A stretch of DNA of 31,715 nt. It comes from an uncultured Collinsella sp. Lineage in GTDB: Bacteria > Actinomycetota > Coriobacteriia > Coriobacteriales > Coriobacteriaceae. The DNA is taken from contig CAKUHP010000019.1 in the NCBI GenBank assembly GCA_934658705.1, positions 1 through 31,715 on the forward strand, written 5' to 3'. Every line of letters starts with the position of its first letter. Within the stretch, counting starts at the first letter, position 1. Positions 1-8,012 of this stretch are shown here, in pieces. A model generated the notes under the pieces. It ran no database searches, was not told the DNA's origin, and saw only the letters and a program-made list of their open reading frames with translations. The position numbers and the translations under genes are program-made.

Positions 1-420
1 TTTATCCTGGCCTCCACCGTCGCGGGCGCCCTTTCGACCTGCCTGATCGGCATCTTCTCGCGCGAGCACGACGGCGTCTTGCTTGCCGGCTGGCAGTTCT
101 TGGTCGGCGGCCTCGTCCTCACCGCTATCGGCTTTTTGATGGGCGGCGTGCTCTCCCCCACGGCAATCTCCCCCGCCATCGCGCTCATCGTCTATATGGC
201 GCTTATCTCCGCGGTCGCCTACTCGCTGTGGTCGCGCCTACTTGCCGTCAACCCCGTCAGCCGCGTCTCAGTCTTTGGCTTTATGAACCCGGTCTTTGGC
301 GTGCTACTGAGCGCATTGCTGCTTGGCGAGGGCGCTGACACGAGCCCCGTTACCGTCATGGTCGCCCTGCTATTGGTCTGTAGCGGCATCATCATCGTCA
401 ACAAGCCCAAAAAGGCCTAA
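1..420 (+). CDS. EamA/DMT-family permease, 3' end (5' truncated)
   Basis: The reading frame is open from base 1, so the gene starts upstream of the window; about 139 C-terminal residues are present. They form roughly five hydrophobic helices, the last two separated by the short loop GEGADTSPVT. The stretch PVSRVSVFGFMNPVFGVLLSA followed by LLGE is typical of the second EamA repeat of drug/metabolite transporters, and the protein ends in a basic tail (NKPKKA). It is an inner-membrane transporter with a substrate that cannot be told from sequence. A short CTGCT-T5-AGCAG palindrome follows the stop at 425-439 but lacks a clear U tract after the stem. Family assignment is fairly sure; function is not. 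Confidence 0.8.
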   Translation, partial: FILASTVAGALSTCLIGIFSREHDGVLLAGWQFLVGGLVLTAIGFLMGGVLSPTAISPAIALIVYMALISAVAYSLWSRLLAVNPVSRVSVFGFMNPVFGVLLSALLLGEGADTSPVTVMVALLLVCSGIIIVNKPKKA

Positions 421-445
421 CGAGCTGCTTTTTTAGCAGAGGGTG

Positions 446-475
446 TTCGCATACTTTAGCCTAATGGAGTACACT
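446..475 (+). promoter_or_regulatory. Possible promoter of the iorA operon
   Basis: A TTCGCA hexamer at 446-451 and a TACACT hexamer at 470-475 are separated by 18 bases. This would put the transcript start near 482 and leave a 5' leader of about 75 bases before iorA. The -35 match is poor, so this is tentative. Confidence 0.25.
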
Positions 476-556
476 GATTCTCGTTGATTTCGTACCGAGT
501 CGCGGCGGCAGAGATCCGTCTTGCCGTAACGCGCCGGCGACATCGAGAGGATACAG

Positions 557-2467
557 ATGCATAAGAAACTGGTTATGGGAAACCAGGCCTTTGCGTATGC
601 CGCGCTTGCAGCGGGCGTTCGCGTCGTTGCCGGTTACCCGGGCACGCCGTCGACAGAACTGGTCGAGACGGTTGCCGAACTTAAGGCCCAAGGTAGCGCC
701 GAGGGCGTCCACGTTGAGTGGTCGACCAACGAAAAGGCCGCGCTCGAGGTGCTGGCAGGCGCATCATATGCAGGAGCGCGCTGCCTCTTTACCTGCAAAC
801 AAGTTGGATTAAACGTTGCCTCCGACCCGCTCATGAGCCTCAACTACGTAGGCATCAAGGGCGGTCTGGTGTTGTTTGTCGCCGATGACCCCGGCCCCAT
901 CTCTTCACAGACCGAACAGGACACGCGCCGCTTTGCCGCGTTCGCCAAGATCCCCGTGCTCGATCCGCAAAACCTGGAGCAGGGCTACGCGATGATGCAA
1001 GAGGCCTTTGAGATCTCGGAGACCTACCATACGCCCGTTATCGTGCGTCCCACCACGCGCGTGTGCCATGCCTCGACATATCTTGAGGTGCCAGAGCACA
1101 CCGTTGCGCGTCCCGCCGGCACCTTCGAGAAGGATCCCAAGTGGGTCATCTTCCCGCGCCGCTCGTTTGCCGCACATGGCGAGGTCAACGAGCGCCTGCC
1201 GCAGATTGCAGACGCCTATTCCAACGGCAAGGCCGCAGACGCCTTCAACCCCATCGAAAATCATGGCGACGCCGCGCCGCGCCTGGGCATCATGGCAGGT
1301 GGCGTCAGCTTCGCCTACACGCGCGAGGCGTTGGCGATTATCGAGCGCCGTGCCGCGGCGGCAAACGCTGTCGTGCCGCCCTATCGCCTGATGCAAGTCG
1401 GACTCCCCTACCCCTTCCCCGTCAAGGCGGCCGAGCGCTTTTCCGAGGGACTGGACCAGGTTCTCACCATCGAAGAGCTCGATTTTGTCCTTGAGGACGA
1501 GATGCTGCGCCTGGCAGGCCGCACGCATGCGGCGTACACCGTGCGCGGCAAGCTCGACGGCACCATGCCCGGACGAGGTGAAAACACCGTCGACGACCTG
1601 GTTGAACGCCTAGCGGCATACCTCGGTATCCCCGCCCAGGCCGTTGCCCCGCGCGCCGACGCCGCACTTCCCGTGCCACCCGCACTTCCTGTGCGCCCGC
1701 CGGTGCTCTGCCCCGGATGCCCGCACCGCGGAAGCTTCTACGCCATCAAGCAGGCGCTCAAGGCCCTCGGTGCAACCGACGCCGTCCTTTCGGGAGACAT
1801 CGGCTGCTATACGTTGGGCAACGCCGCCCCGCTCGATGCCGTCGATACCTGCCTGTGCATGGGCGCCGGCATTACCATGGCTCAGGGCCTAGGGATAGCT
1901 GAGCCCGAGCGCAAGCAAATCGCCTTCGTAGGCGACTCCACGTTCTTTGCCAGCGCCATGACCGGCATCGCCAATGCCGTCTACAACGGCCATGACATCA
2001 CCGTCGTCGTGCTGGACAACGCCATCACCGCCATGACGGGCGGCCAGCCCCACCCCGGAACGGGCCTGCGTCTGGATGGCAACAAGTCCGAGCCCATCAA
2101 GATCGAAGCCGTTCTGCGCGCCCTGGGCGTCACCTGCGTCGAGCATGCCAATCCGTTTGACCTGGCGCAGACGACCGAGGCCGCCCAGCGAGCCATTGCG
2201 CACGAAGGCCCCTCGGCGCTCATCTGCGAAGGCCTGTGCATTACACTGAGCAAGCCCAAACCCGCACTCTGCGTCGATGAGAGCCGTTGCACCGGCTGCA
2301 AACGCTGCATCACGCAGATTGGTTGCCCCGCCATCGCCTGGGACGCCGAGCAGCGTCGCGCACACATCAACCCGACTCTCTGCAACGGCTGCGGCCTGTG
2401 CACGCAGGTCTGCAAGTTTGGGGCCATCGGTCCGGACGCCGCAGCCACGAAGGGAGGCGAAGCCTAA
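557..2467 (+). CDS. iorA: Indolepyruvate:ferredoxin oxidoreductase, alpha subunit
   Basis: Catalytic TPP/Fe-S subunit of IorAB, which oxidatively decarboxylates aryl pyruvates (indolepyruvate, phenylpyruvate, hydroxyphenylpyruvate) to aryl-acetyl-CoA and passes the electrons to ferredoxin in the cytoplasm. The 636 residues match the family length. Visible parts in order: N-terminal pyrimidine-binding domain with GYPGTPSTE near 26-34; the CPGCPHRG motif at 385-392; the TPP-binding domain with GDIGCYTLG at 413-421 and GDSTFF at 459-464; and a C-terminal double [4Fe-4S] domain with Cys 578, 581, 584, 590 and Cys 609, 612, 615, 619. The ATG at 557 has a GAGAGG ribosome site six bases upstream. 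Its stop overlaps the iorB start (TAATG), indicating translational coupling. Assignment is secure; preferred substrate is not readable. Confidence 0.97.
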   Translation: MHKKLVMGNQAFAYAALAAGVRVVAGYPGTPSTELVETVAELKAQGSAEGVHVEWSTNEKAALEVLAGASYAGARCLFTCKQVGLNVASDPLMSLNYVGIKGGLVLFVADDPGPISSQTEQDTRRFAAFAKIPVLDPQNLEQGYAMMQEAFEISETYHTPVIVRPTTRVCHASTYLEVPEHTVARPAGTFEKDPKWVIFPRRSFAAHGEVNERLPQIADAYSNGKAADAFNPIENHGDAAPRLGIMAGGVSFAYTREALAIIERRAAAANAVVPPYRLMQVGLPYPFPVKAAERFSEGLDQVLTIEELDFVLEDEMLRLAGRTHAAYTVRGKLDGTMPGRGENTVDDLVERLAAYLGIPAQAVAPRADAALPVPPALPVRPPVLCPGCPHRGSFYAIKQALKALGATDAVLSGDIGCYTLGNAAPLDAVDTCLCMGAGITMAQGLGIAEPERKQIAFVGDSTFFASAMTGIANAVYNGHDITVVVLDNAITAMTGGQPHPGTGLRLDGNKSEPIKIEAVLRALGVTCVEHANPFDLAQTTEAAQRAIAHEGPSALICEGLCITLSKPKPALCVDESRCTGCKRCITQIGCPAIAWDAEQRRAHINPTLCNGCGLCTQVCKFGAIGPDAAATKGGEA

Positions 2468-3075
2468 TGCTCAACATCATGATTACCGGCGTGGGCGGTC
2501 AGGGCACCGTCCTTGCCGCCAAGCTGCTCGCACAGGCCGCCGAAGCCCGCAACTGGCGCGTGCGCACCGCCGAGACCATCGGTATGGCCCAACGCGGCGG
2601 CTCCGTTGTGTCGCACGTGCGCTTGGCAAACCAGGGTGAGTCTTGCGTTGACGCGCCACTCATCGCCCGTGGCGAAGCAGACCTCATCATCGCCTTTGAG
2701 CCCGCCGAGGCCGTGCGCTGCCTAAGCTATCTGCGCCCTGGCGGCGCCCTGGTAAGTGCCACGAGCAGCGTACAGCCCGTGACGGCAGCGCTCTCGCGCG
2801 AGGCATACAGCGCCGGGCCCTTCCTGGACTACCTGAAGCAGGCCGTTCCCGGTTGCCTGCTCGTCGACGATGCCGCGCTCATTGAGCAAATTGGCTCGCC
2901 CAAGGCGCTCAACGTCGCGCTGCTGGCAAGCGCCATCGCCATCAGCGACCTTGGCATTACCGTCGAGGAGCTTCGCGAGGCCATGCACGCCAGCGTGCGC
3001 CCGCAGTTTATAGCGCTCAACGACCGTGCCATCGATGTGGCCGTCGCCTCCGTCTCCGCATACGCCTCCCGTTAA
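2467..3075 (+). CDS. iorB: Indolepyruvate:ferredoxin oxidoreductase, beta subunit
   Basis: Small (gamma-domain type) subunit that completes the IorAB 2-ketoacid ferredoxin oxidoreductase. The 202-residue product begins MLNIMITGVGGQGT, the hallmark GVGGQG of this family, followed by the AQRGGSVVSHVR segment. A longer open frame extends upstream inside iorA, but the ATG at 2467 overlapping the iorA stop gives the family-length protein and is the better start. It lies in one operon with iorA and, 15 bases downstream, the aryl-acetate-CoA ligase gene. Confidence 0.95.
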   Translation: MLNIMITGVGGQGTVLAAKLLAQAAEARNWRVRTAETIGMAQRGGSVVSHVRLANQGESCVDAPLIARGEADLIIAFEPAEAVRCLSYLRPGGALVSATSSVQPVTAALSREAYSAGPFLDYLKQAVPGCLLVDDAALIEQIGSPKALNVALLASAIAISDLGITVEELREAMHASVRPQFIALNDRAIDVAVASVSAYASR

Positions 3076-3090
3076 CGCAAGGAGAACACC

Positions 3091-4326
3091 ATGAAGATGC
3101 AACCTGCGCAGCTTGAGCTTATTACCAAGCAGTTCCAGACCCTCAAGGACCGCTCGCCGTTCTATGCCCAAAAGTTCGACGGCATCGACATCGCAAGCAT
3201 CACCACACAAGAAGAGTTTGAGCAACTCCCCTTTTCCGAAAAAGCCGATCTTCGCGAGGCGTACCCGCTGGGCATCCAGGCTGTACCGGACGAGGAAGTC
3301 GTCCGTATCCACAGCTCGTCCGGCACCACTGGTACGCCCGTGATCATCCCCTACACCAAGCAAGACGTGGATGATTGGGCCGACATGTTCGCCCGTTGCT
3401 ACCGCACGGCCGGCATTACGCCCCAGGACCGCATCCAAATCACCCCGGGTTACGGTCTGTGGACGGCGGGCATCGGCTTTCAGCTAGGCTGTGAGCGCCT
3501 GGGCGCCATGGCCATTCCCATGGGTCCCGGCAATACCGAAAAGCAGCTCAAGATGATGCAGGACCTGGGCTCGACCGTCATCACGGCGACCTCGAGCTAT
3601 GCCCTGCTGCTGGCCGAGGAGATCACCAAACGCGGCCTGCGCGACAAGCTCCACTTAACCCGCGGCGTCATCGGATCCGAGCGCTGGGGCGAGAAGATGC
3701 GCCAGCGCATCCAAAACGAGCTCGGCATCGAGATCTTCGACATCTACGGCCTCACCGAGATCTACGGCCCGGGCATCGGCATCTCGTGCAGCGAGCATGA
3801 CGGCATGCACATCTGGTCCGATTACGTCTACTGCGAAATCGTCGACCCCAAGACTGGCGAGGCACTTCCCGACGGCGAAGTGGGTGAGCTGGTGCTCACG
3901 ACGTTGCGCAAGCAGGGCGCACCGCTTATCAGGTACCGTACGCACGACCTGACGCGCATCATCCCCGGCAAATGCGCTTGCGGCCTTGACCACCCGCGTA
4001 TCGACACCCTGGTCGGCCGTACCGACGACATGATCAAGGTCAAGGGCTGCAACATGTTCCCCGCCCAGATCGAGGAAGTCCTTAAGTTTGTCGATGGCGC
4101 GAGCTCCGAGTACCAGGTGATGATCGAGGCCGTTAACGGCCGCGACGTGCTTGAGCTGCTGTTCGAAAGCGAGCTGACGGGCGCCGAGCGCGACGCATGC
4201 GAGCGCGAGGTGGCCGCCGTCTTTAAGGCCAAGATCGGCTGCACACCCAAGGCAACTGCCGTACCGCTCGGCGAGCTGCCCCGTTCCGAGAAAAAGACGA
4301 GGCGCATCTTCGACAGCCGCTACTAA
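3091..4326 (+). CDS. paaK: Phenylacetate-CoA ligase family, AMP-forming
   Basis: Adenylate-forming ligase joining an aryl acetate to CoA (ATP to AMP + PPi), or possibly acting on the thioester made by IorAB. The 411-residue protein has the P-loop-like SSGTTGTP at 76-83, the YGLTEIYGPG adenylation motif, the acyl-group hinge RTDDMIKVKG and a Cys-containing C-terminal domain start, all usual in PaaK; it is slightly shorter than many members. A strong AAGGAGA ribosome site precedes the ATG. Position directly after iorB suggests aryl-acetyl-CoA is the shared intermediate of aromatic amino acid breakdown. Exact substrate (phenyl-, hydroxyphenyl- or indole-acetate) is unknown. A strong terminator follows. 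Confidence 0.92.
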   Translation: MKMQPAQLELITKQFQTLKDRSPFYAQKFDGIDIASITTQEEFEQLPFSEKADLREAYPLGIQAVPDEEVVRIHSSSGTTGTPVIIPYTKQDVDDWADMFARCYRTAGITPQDRIQITPGYGLWTAGIGFQLGCERLGAMAIPMGPGNTEKQLKMMQDLGSTVITATSSYALLLAEEITKRGLRDKLHLTRGVIGSERWGEKMRQRIQNELGIEIFDIYGLTEIYGPGIGISCSEHDGMHIWSDYVYCEIVDPKTGEALPDGEVGELVLTTLRKQGAPLIRYRTHDLTRIIPGKCACGLDHPRIDTLVGRTDDMIKVKGCNMFPAQIEEVLKFVDGASSEYQVMIEAVNGRDVLELLFESELTGAERDACEREVAAVFKAKIGCTPKATAVPLGELPRSEKKTRRIFDSRY

Positions 4327-4340
4327 TTCCCTGCCAACGC

Positions 4341-4381
4341 AAAGGGGCGCACGACCAAAAACGGTCGTGCGCCCCTTTTTT
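4341..4381 (+). terminator. Rho-independent terminator after paaK
   Basis: A 13-bp perfect GC-rich stem (GGGGCGCACGACC at 4344-4356 with its complement at 4363-4375) has a six-base AAAAAC loop and runs into TTTTTT. The AAA before the stem pairs partly with the T run. It ends the iorA-iorB-paaK transcript. It sits between convergent genes and may also stop the GGDEF gene on the minus strand, though the T run in that direction is only three long. Confidence 0.92.
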
Positions 4382-5524
4382 CTAGCGTATCTGGACACCG
4401 GCCCTTTTCTTCTCGGCCTTGACGCGGTAGAGCTCCGCATCGGCGGCGCGAAGTAGGTCTTGCCAAGTATCGACACCAGCGCCAACGTGCGCGTAACCGA
4501 TGGACATCCGCAATGCGTACGGCACCTCGGCGCGTGCGAGCTCGTCGTTGATCGCCGAGCACAAGCAGACAACGTCATCCTCCGTTGCCCCCTTCTGCAA
4601 CACCACGAACTCATCGCCGCCATAGCGCGCAATAAAGCCGCCGGATGGCGAGCAGACGCCCTTGAGCGCCGCGGAAATAACCTGAAGGGCATGGTCGCCC
4701 TCAACATGTCCATACCGGTCATTGATCTGCTTAAACCCGTCCGCATCCATCATGAGCAGATACACATCGTCGGCCTGATCGACATTCGAGAATAGCGACA
4801 ATATATAGGTCTCAAAGCGGTTGCGATTATTGAGACCGGTCAGTGGGTCGGTCGAGATCAATTGTTCCTGATAGACAACATAAAGCGACAGAATGCTAAT
4901 CATTATGCCGACGCAAAGACCGGGCACCGAGAACACGACCTGAAAGGTGCCGCCAACCAGCGCAGGAATGGCAAAAAACGCAAGGGTACGATAAATGGTC
5001 TTCTTTTGCAGGCTTTCGACCCGTTGCGAATGCACAAAAGCATGCAAGGACGTAAATATGACGTAGCAGTAGCTCACGATAGGCTGAATCATATAGGCAA
5101 AGCCACGACGATATATACCCTGGGCATCGATATAAAACAGGGTATGCGTCCAGTAGCTGGTAAACGCCAGCACAACTACCAGAACCGTAGGCAGCGTCAA
5201 AAGTACTGCCCTAGAACGTGTGGTCAGAAGCCGAGAACCCTGTAACGTCTCGGAATACATAAACCAGATGAGGCAAGCGATGGCAAACAGCGAAAACGAG
5301 ACTGCGTTGGAAATCCAGTTGGCCGCAACACTCAGCATGTCACCGGCCCCGTCCGAGATGACCCAGATCATGTCAAAGAAAATGTACGCCGCAGACGTGT
5401 AGCCGAGCATGCTAAACAGAAGTTGTTGGGTGCTCGAGAACAGGGAGCGACGACTCCGCACGGCAAGCCCGATAAGAATAATCATGCACAGCAGAAAGAT
5501 CTCAATCTTGAGTGCCTTAACCAC
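4382..5524 (-). CDS. Membrane-bound GGDEF diguanylate cyclase
   Basis: Predicted to make cyclic di-GMP from two GTP at the inner membrane. The N-terminal ~220 residues hold about seven hydrophobic helices with no recognised sensor name; the C-terminal ~165 residues are a GGDEF domain starting at STDPLTGLNNRNRF, with an intact GGDEF active site at 302-306. The allosteric I-site (RxxD five residues before GGDEF) is absent: the positions read PSGG, so product inhibition of the usual kind is unlikely. The start chosen is GTG at 5524, preceded by GAGGGG; an ATG just upstream is out of frame and stops after five codons. The gene stands alone on the minus strand, converging with paaK. Confidence 0.92.
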   Translation of the reverse strand: MVKALKIEIFLLCMIILIGLAVRSRRSLFSSTQQLLFSMLGYTSAAYIFFDMIWVISDGAGDMLSVAANWISNAVSFSLFAIACLIWFMYSETLQGSRLLTTRSRAVLLTLPTVLVVVLAFTSYWTHTLFYIDAQGIYRRGFAYMIQPIVSYCYVIFTSLHAFVHSQRVESLQKKTIYRTLAFFAIPALVGGTFQVVFSVPGLCVGIMISILSLYVVYQEQLISTDPLTGLNNRNRFETYILSLFSNVDQADDVYLLMMDADGFKQINDRYGHVEGDHALQVISAALKGVCSPSGGFIARYGGDEFVVLQKGATEDDVVCLCSAINDELARAEVPYALRMSIGYAHVGAGVDTWQDLLRAADAELYRVKAEKKRAGVQIR

Positions 5525-5589
5525 CAGGTGTCATCCCCTCTTATATCCAAGTGGTCAGAATCGCCCGCGTCGTCTCCGGGCTGCAAACA

Positions 5590-5615
5590 CCCCTTATCTC
5601 CACAGGGGTAAGGGG
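5590..5615. repeat. Small hairpin upstream of the GGDEF gene
   Basis: CCCCTTA at 5590-5596 pairs perfectly with TAAGGGG at 5609-5615 around a 12-base loop. A minus-strand TATTAT (5617-5622) lies next to it and could be the -10 box of the GGDEF gene, which would put the hairpin near the transcript start. There is no convincing -35 box. Confidence 0.3.
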
Positions 5616-5625
5616 AATAATAGCA

Positions 5626-5669
5626 GAGCGTCCGAACAACACTGCATAACAGATGCCGATCGGACGCTC
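5626..5669. repeat. 10-bp inverted repeat in the GGDEF/kdgT intergenic region
   Basis: GAGCGTCCGA (5626-5635) and TCGGACGCTC (5660-5669) are perfect complements separated by 24 bases. A second perfect hairpin, CGTTTCAT / ATGAAACG at 5692-5714, lies just after the kdgT stop on the minus strand; it lacks a T tract, so a terminator role is uncertain. Confidence 0.4.
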
Positions 5670-5715
5670 GGATGGCGTGAATTGCACGCGCCGTTTCATT
5701 GACTCGATGAAACGA

Positions 5716-6738
5716 TTACTCGCCGTCGATATCGGTCGCGACAGCCTCCTCGATAGCCTCGACACCGGCAACCGACAGGTCTTCCTTGCCGCGGCAGAAC
5801 TTCTTGTCGACCCAGCCGGTCAGGATCGGGGCCATGATCGCCGTGATGATAACGGCCGTTGCAATCTGGGCGTACGCGGTGGGCGCAAGCTCGGCATAGC
5901 GCGGCGCAACCTCGGCAAGCGCGACCGGCGTGGTCATGGCCGTACCGGCGATGGTGGAACAGGCAACAGCAGCCTTGCCGTTGCCGCCGCACAGGCGCTC
6001 GAAGGCAAAGGTGATGGGGCCGACGATAAAGAGCGTGATGAGGCCAAGCAGAATGCCCGAGATGCCGCCGGTGATGAAGCTCGACAGGCTCATGGACGCA
6101 CCGAGCTGAAAACCGATGACGGCAATTGCGGGATTGGTGCCGGGGACCAGCAGGTTCTTGATGAACGGGAACAGGTTGCCCAAAACCATGCCGATAACGA
6201 GCGGAAGGATGGAACCGATGATGGTGCCCAGCGGGATATTAGCGAGACCCGAGACACCGAGGATGATCATCGTGACGGCGGGGCCGGCCGTAAAGAACAG
6301 GATGCCCACGGCGCCTTGCTCGGACTCGTCGCCGAACTCGCCCATGATGCCCGTATAGAGCGCCATGTTGCAAAACGTGATGCCGCCGATGATGGACACG
6401 GAGCTGAGACCCAGGAAGTTGTCGTTAAAGAAATACGCTACGCCCAAACCAAGAGCCGCCGCGACGACAAGCTTGGGGATCAGCACGACGATACCGGTCT
6501 TGATGGCGCCCGGCGTGGACTTAAAGCTGATACCGGCGCCCACGAAGAGCAGGATTGCCGCAACGATGGTGTTGGAGCCGCCGCGGCAGGCAGCCGTAAA
6601 GAAGCCGCCGATCTCAAAGACCTGCGGGCAGAAGGTGTTGAGCAAAAGGCCGACGATCATGGGATAGATCATGATGTCGCCCGGGATGCGCGGGACCTTG
6701 AATTTCTTTTGCTCGGTGGCGGTTGCTTCCTGTGCCAT
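5716..6738 (-). CDS. kdgT: 2-keto-3-deoxygluconate permease family transporter
   Basis: Inner-membrane, proton-coupled carrier of the KdgT family, which imports 2-keto-3-deoxygluconate and related sugar acids. The 340-residue product starts MAQEATATEQ and then has the family opening KVPRIPGDIMIYPMIVGLLLN, about ten hydrophobic segments, and the conserved central GGITFCNMALYTGIMGEFGD. The ATG at 6738 follows GGGGGTTTC and is preferred over an in-frame codon 10 residues upstream. No KDG kinase, aldolase or uronate enzyme is nearby, so the true substrate is inferred from family only. It lies downstream of azlD in the same direction with a 142-base gap. Confidence 0.88.
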   Translation of the reverse strand: MAQEATATEQKKFKVPRIPGDIMIYPMIVGLLLNTFCPQVFEIGGFFTAACRGGSNTIVAAILLFVGAGISFKSTPGAIKTGIVVLIPKLVVAAALGLGVAYFFNDNFLGLSSVSIIGGITFCNMALYTGIMGEFGDESEQGAVGILFFTAGPAVTMIILGVSGLANIPLGTIIGSILPLVIGMVLGNLFPFIKNLLVPGTNPAIAVIGFQLGASMSLSSFITGGISGILLGLITLFIVGPITFAFERLCGGNGKAAVACSTIAGTAMTTPVALAEVAPRYAELAPTAYAQIATAVIITAIMAPILTGWVDKKFCRGKEDLSVAGVEAIEEAVATDIDGE

Positions 6739-6856
6739 GAAACCCCCATTTCCGCTGACGGGGAACAAAAGCCCACGTCATGCTTTGCTACAGTAAAGTC
6801 TGACCATGGTACCAGAAGAAGCAGACCAGCTCGATGAGAAATTCGATTCGCTAGGC

Positions 6857-6877
6857 CAAGGCGGCAAGCGCGCCTTG
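6857..6877. repeat. 7-bp hairpin just downstream of azlD
   Basis: CAAGGCG (6857-6863) and CGCCTTG (6871-6877) form a perfect stem with a seven-base loop four bases beyond the azlD stop. No T run follows on the minus strand, so it may mark the end of the azlCD transcript only weakly. Confidence 0.3.
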
Positions 6878-6880
6878 CTC

Positions 6881-7204
6881 TTACACGAGACTCAAGGCGA
6901 TATAGAGCACGATGCCCGAAACGCAGCACCACAACATCGACTTTGTCTTGATTGCCACCGCCACGACGCCGGCCGCTGCGATCCAGGGGACCAACCCCGG
7001 CCAGAGTCCCGCGTCGAACGCACCGGGGCTCACCAAGTCGTTGGCAACCAGCGCGGCAAAGGCAGCGGGAGGAATGTAGCCCAGGGCCTCGGTGACGCGC
7101 GGCGACAGGGTCCGCCCGCGCAAGGCGAACGCCGGCGCGATGCGGAAGAACGCGATGGCAGCCCATGACGACAGCCACAGGACCAAGAACTCGTTAGCGG
7201 GCAT
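6881..7204 (-). CDS. azlD: AzlD-type branched-chain amino acid transport subunit
   Basis: Small membrane partner of AzlC, together forming a branched-chain amino acid exporter. The 107-residue product has four hydrophobic stretches, with the family pattern WAAIAFFRIAPAFALRG and RVTEALGYIPPAAFAAL after the first helix. The ATG at 7204 was chosen because it has GGAAGGGG at the right distance and overlaps the azlC end by 11 bases; an upstream in-frame start would add 18 residues unlike the family. Coupled translation with azlC is likely. Confidence 0.88.
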   Translation of the reverse strand: MPANEFLVLWLSSWAAIAFFRIAPAFALRGRTLSPRVTEALGYIPPAAFAALVANDLVSPGAFDAGLWPGLVPWIAAAGVVAVAIKTKSMLWCCVSGIVLYIALSLV

Positions 7205-7886
7205 CGCGGGCACCCCTTCCATCCGTAAGGGCATCGCACGCGAGCGCCACGGCAACACCGACGAGCACGCTCACCGGCACAGCGACATTCGTCCACCCAA
7301 AAAACTTGCATATAGCGACGGATACCGCAGCCAAAACGGCGGCCACGACATTGCCGCGCGACAATCGCTGCGAAAAGAGCAGGCAGATAAAGAGCGAGGT
7401 GCAGACAAAACCTGCAATAGCGGTGGGAACATCGATGACGGCGCCGACAACGGCGCCCATCGTGCATGAGACGCCCCACGTTGCGATGAGGATCACGTTG
7501 AGCACAAAGGACTCGCGCGGGCCCCAGTCATCCCCCTCGACCAACTTGGCTAGCGAGATGCCGTACGCCTCTTCGGTGAGCGTCGCGGTGACCGCCAGCG
7601 TCTGACGCTTCGAGGCGCCCTTCAGATGCGGGGCAAGCGATGCCGAATAAAGTGCAAAACGCGAGGAAATGGCGGCGACGCTCGCGATAATCGAAGGTGC
7701 CGGTACGCCCGCCAGCCACAGGTTGCAGATCATAAACTGGCCGCTGCCCGTCACAAACGTGCTGCTCAGGGCAAAGACCATCCAGGGTTCCATTCCCGAC
7801 TGCCCCATGATCATTCCGCACGGCGCGCCTATTGCAACATAGGTAAGCATCACCGGCCAGACGGTTCTAACGATTTTGAGCACCAT
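7194..7886 (-). CDS. azlC: AzlC-type branched-chain amino acid exporter subunit
   Basis: Large membrane subunit of the AzlCD exporter (230 residues, LIV-E family). Visible are the N-terminal AIGAPCGMIMGQSGM helix, FVTGSGQFMICNLWLAG (close to the family's usual SGA.QF segment), SRFALYSASLAPHLKG, TLTEEAYGISL, and several further helices. The ATG at 7886 has an AAGGAGCGT ribosome site; an in-frame codon 23 residues upstream would give a hydrophilic extension without such a site. The gene is transcribed divergently from the HD-domain gene. Substrate is inferred from the family. Confidence 0.9.
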   Translation of the reverse strand: MVLKIVRTVWPVMLTYVAIGAPCGMIMGQSGMEPWMVFALSSTFVTGSGQFMICNLWLAGVPAPSIIASVAAISSRFALYSASLAPHLKGASKRQTLAVTATLTEEAYGISLAKLVEGDDWGPRESFVLNVILIATWGVSCTMGAVVGAVIDVPTAIAGFVCTSLFICLLFSQRLSRGNVVAAVLAAVSVAICKFFGWTNVAVPVSVLVGVAVALACDALTDGRGARDAR

Positions 7887-7966
7887 ACGCTCCTTATCCC
7901 GACAAGGTCTCCGAGCCGCATGCAGCGACACGTCAGAATCATCATCCGGCAGCAACCGAGTTCACC

Positions 7967-7972
7967 TACAAT
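7967..7972 (+). promoter_or_regulatory. Possible -10 box for the HD-domain gene
   Basis: TACAAT lies 40 bases before the HD-domain ATG, in the 126-base divergent region shared with azlC. No good -35 box is visible, so the call rests on the -10 hexamer and position only. Confidence 0.25.
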
Positions 7973-8012
7973 TGCCACCGGATCGAAAGACACAACTTTT
8001 TAGGAAGTCATT

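Noticed and set aside
425..439. CTGCT-T5-AGCAG palindrome after the EamA gene as a terminator
   Set aside because: Only five base pairs, with the T run in the loop rather than after the stem.
3655..4746. 363-residue minus-strand frame across paaK, the terminator and the GGDEF gene
   Set aside because: It spans a strong terminator and two real genes in other frames.
5653..6837. 394-residue plus-strand frame opposite kdgT
   Set aside because: Its Asp/Arg/Gly-rich composition is what the reverse of a membrane-protein gene gives; kdgT is well supported.
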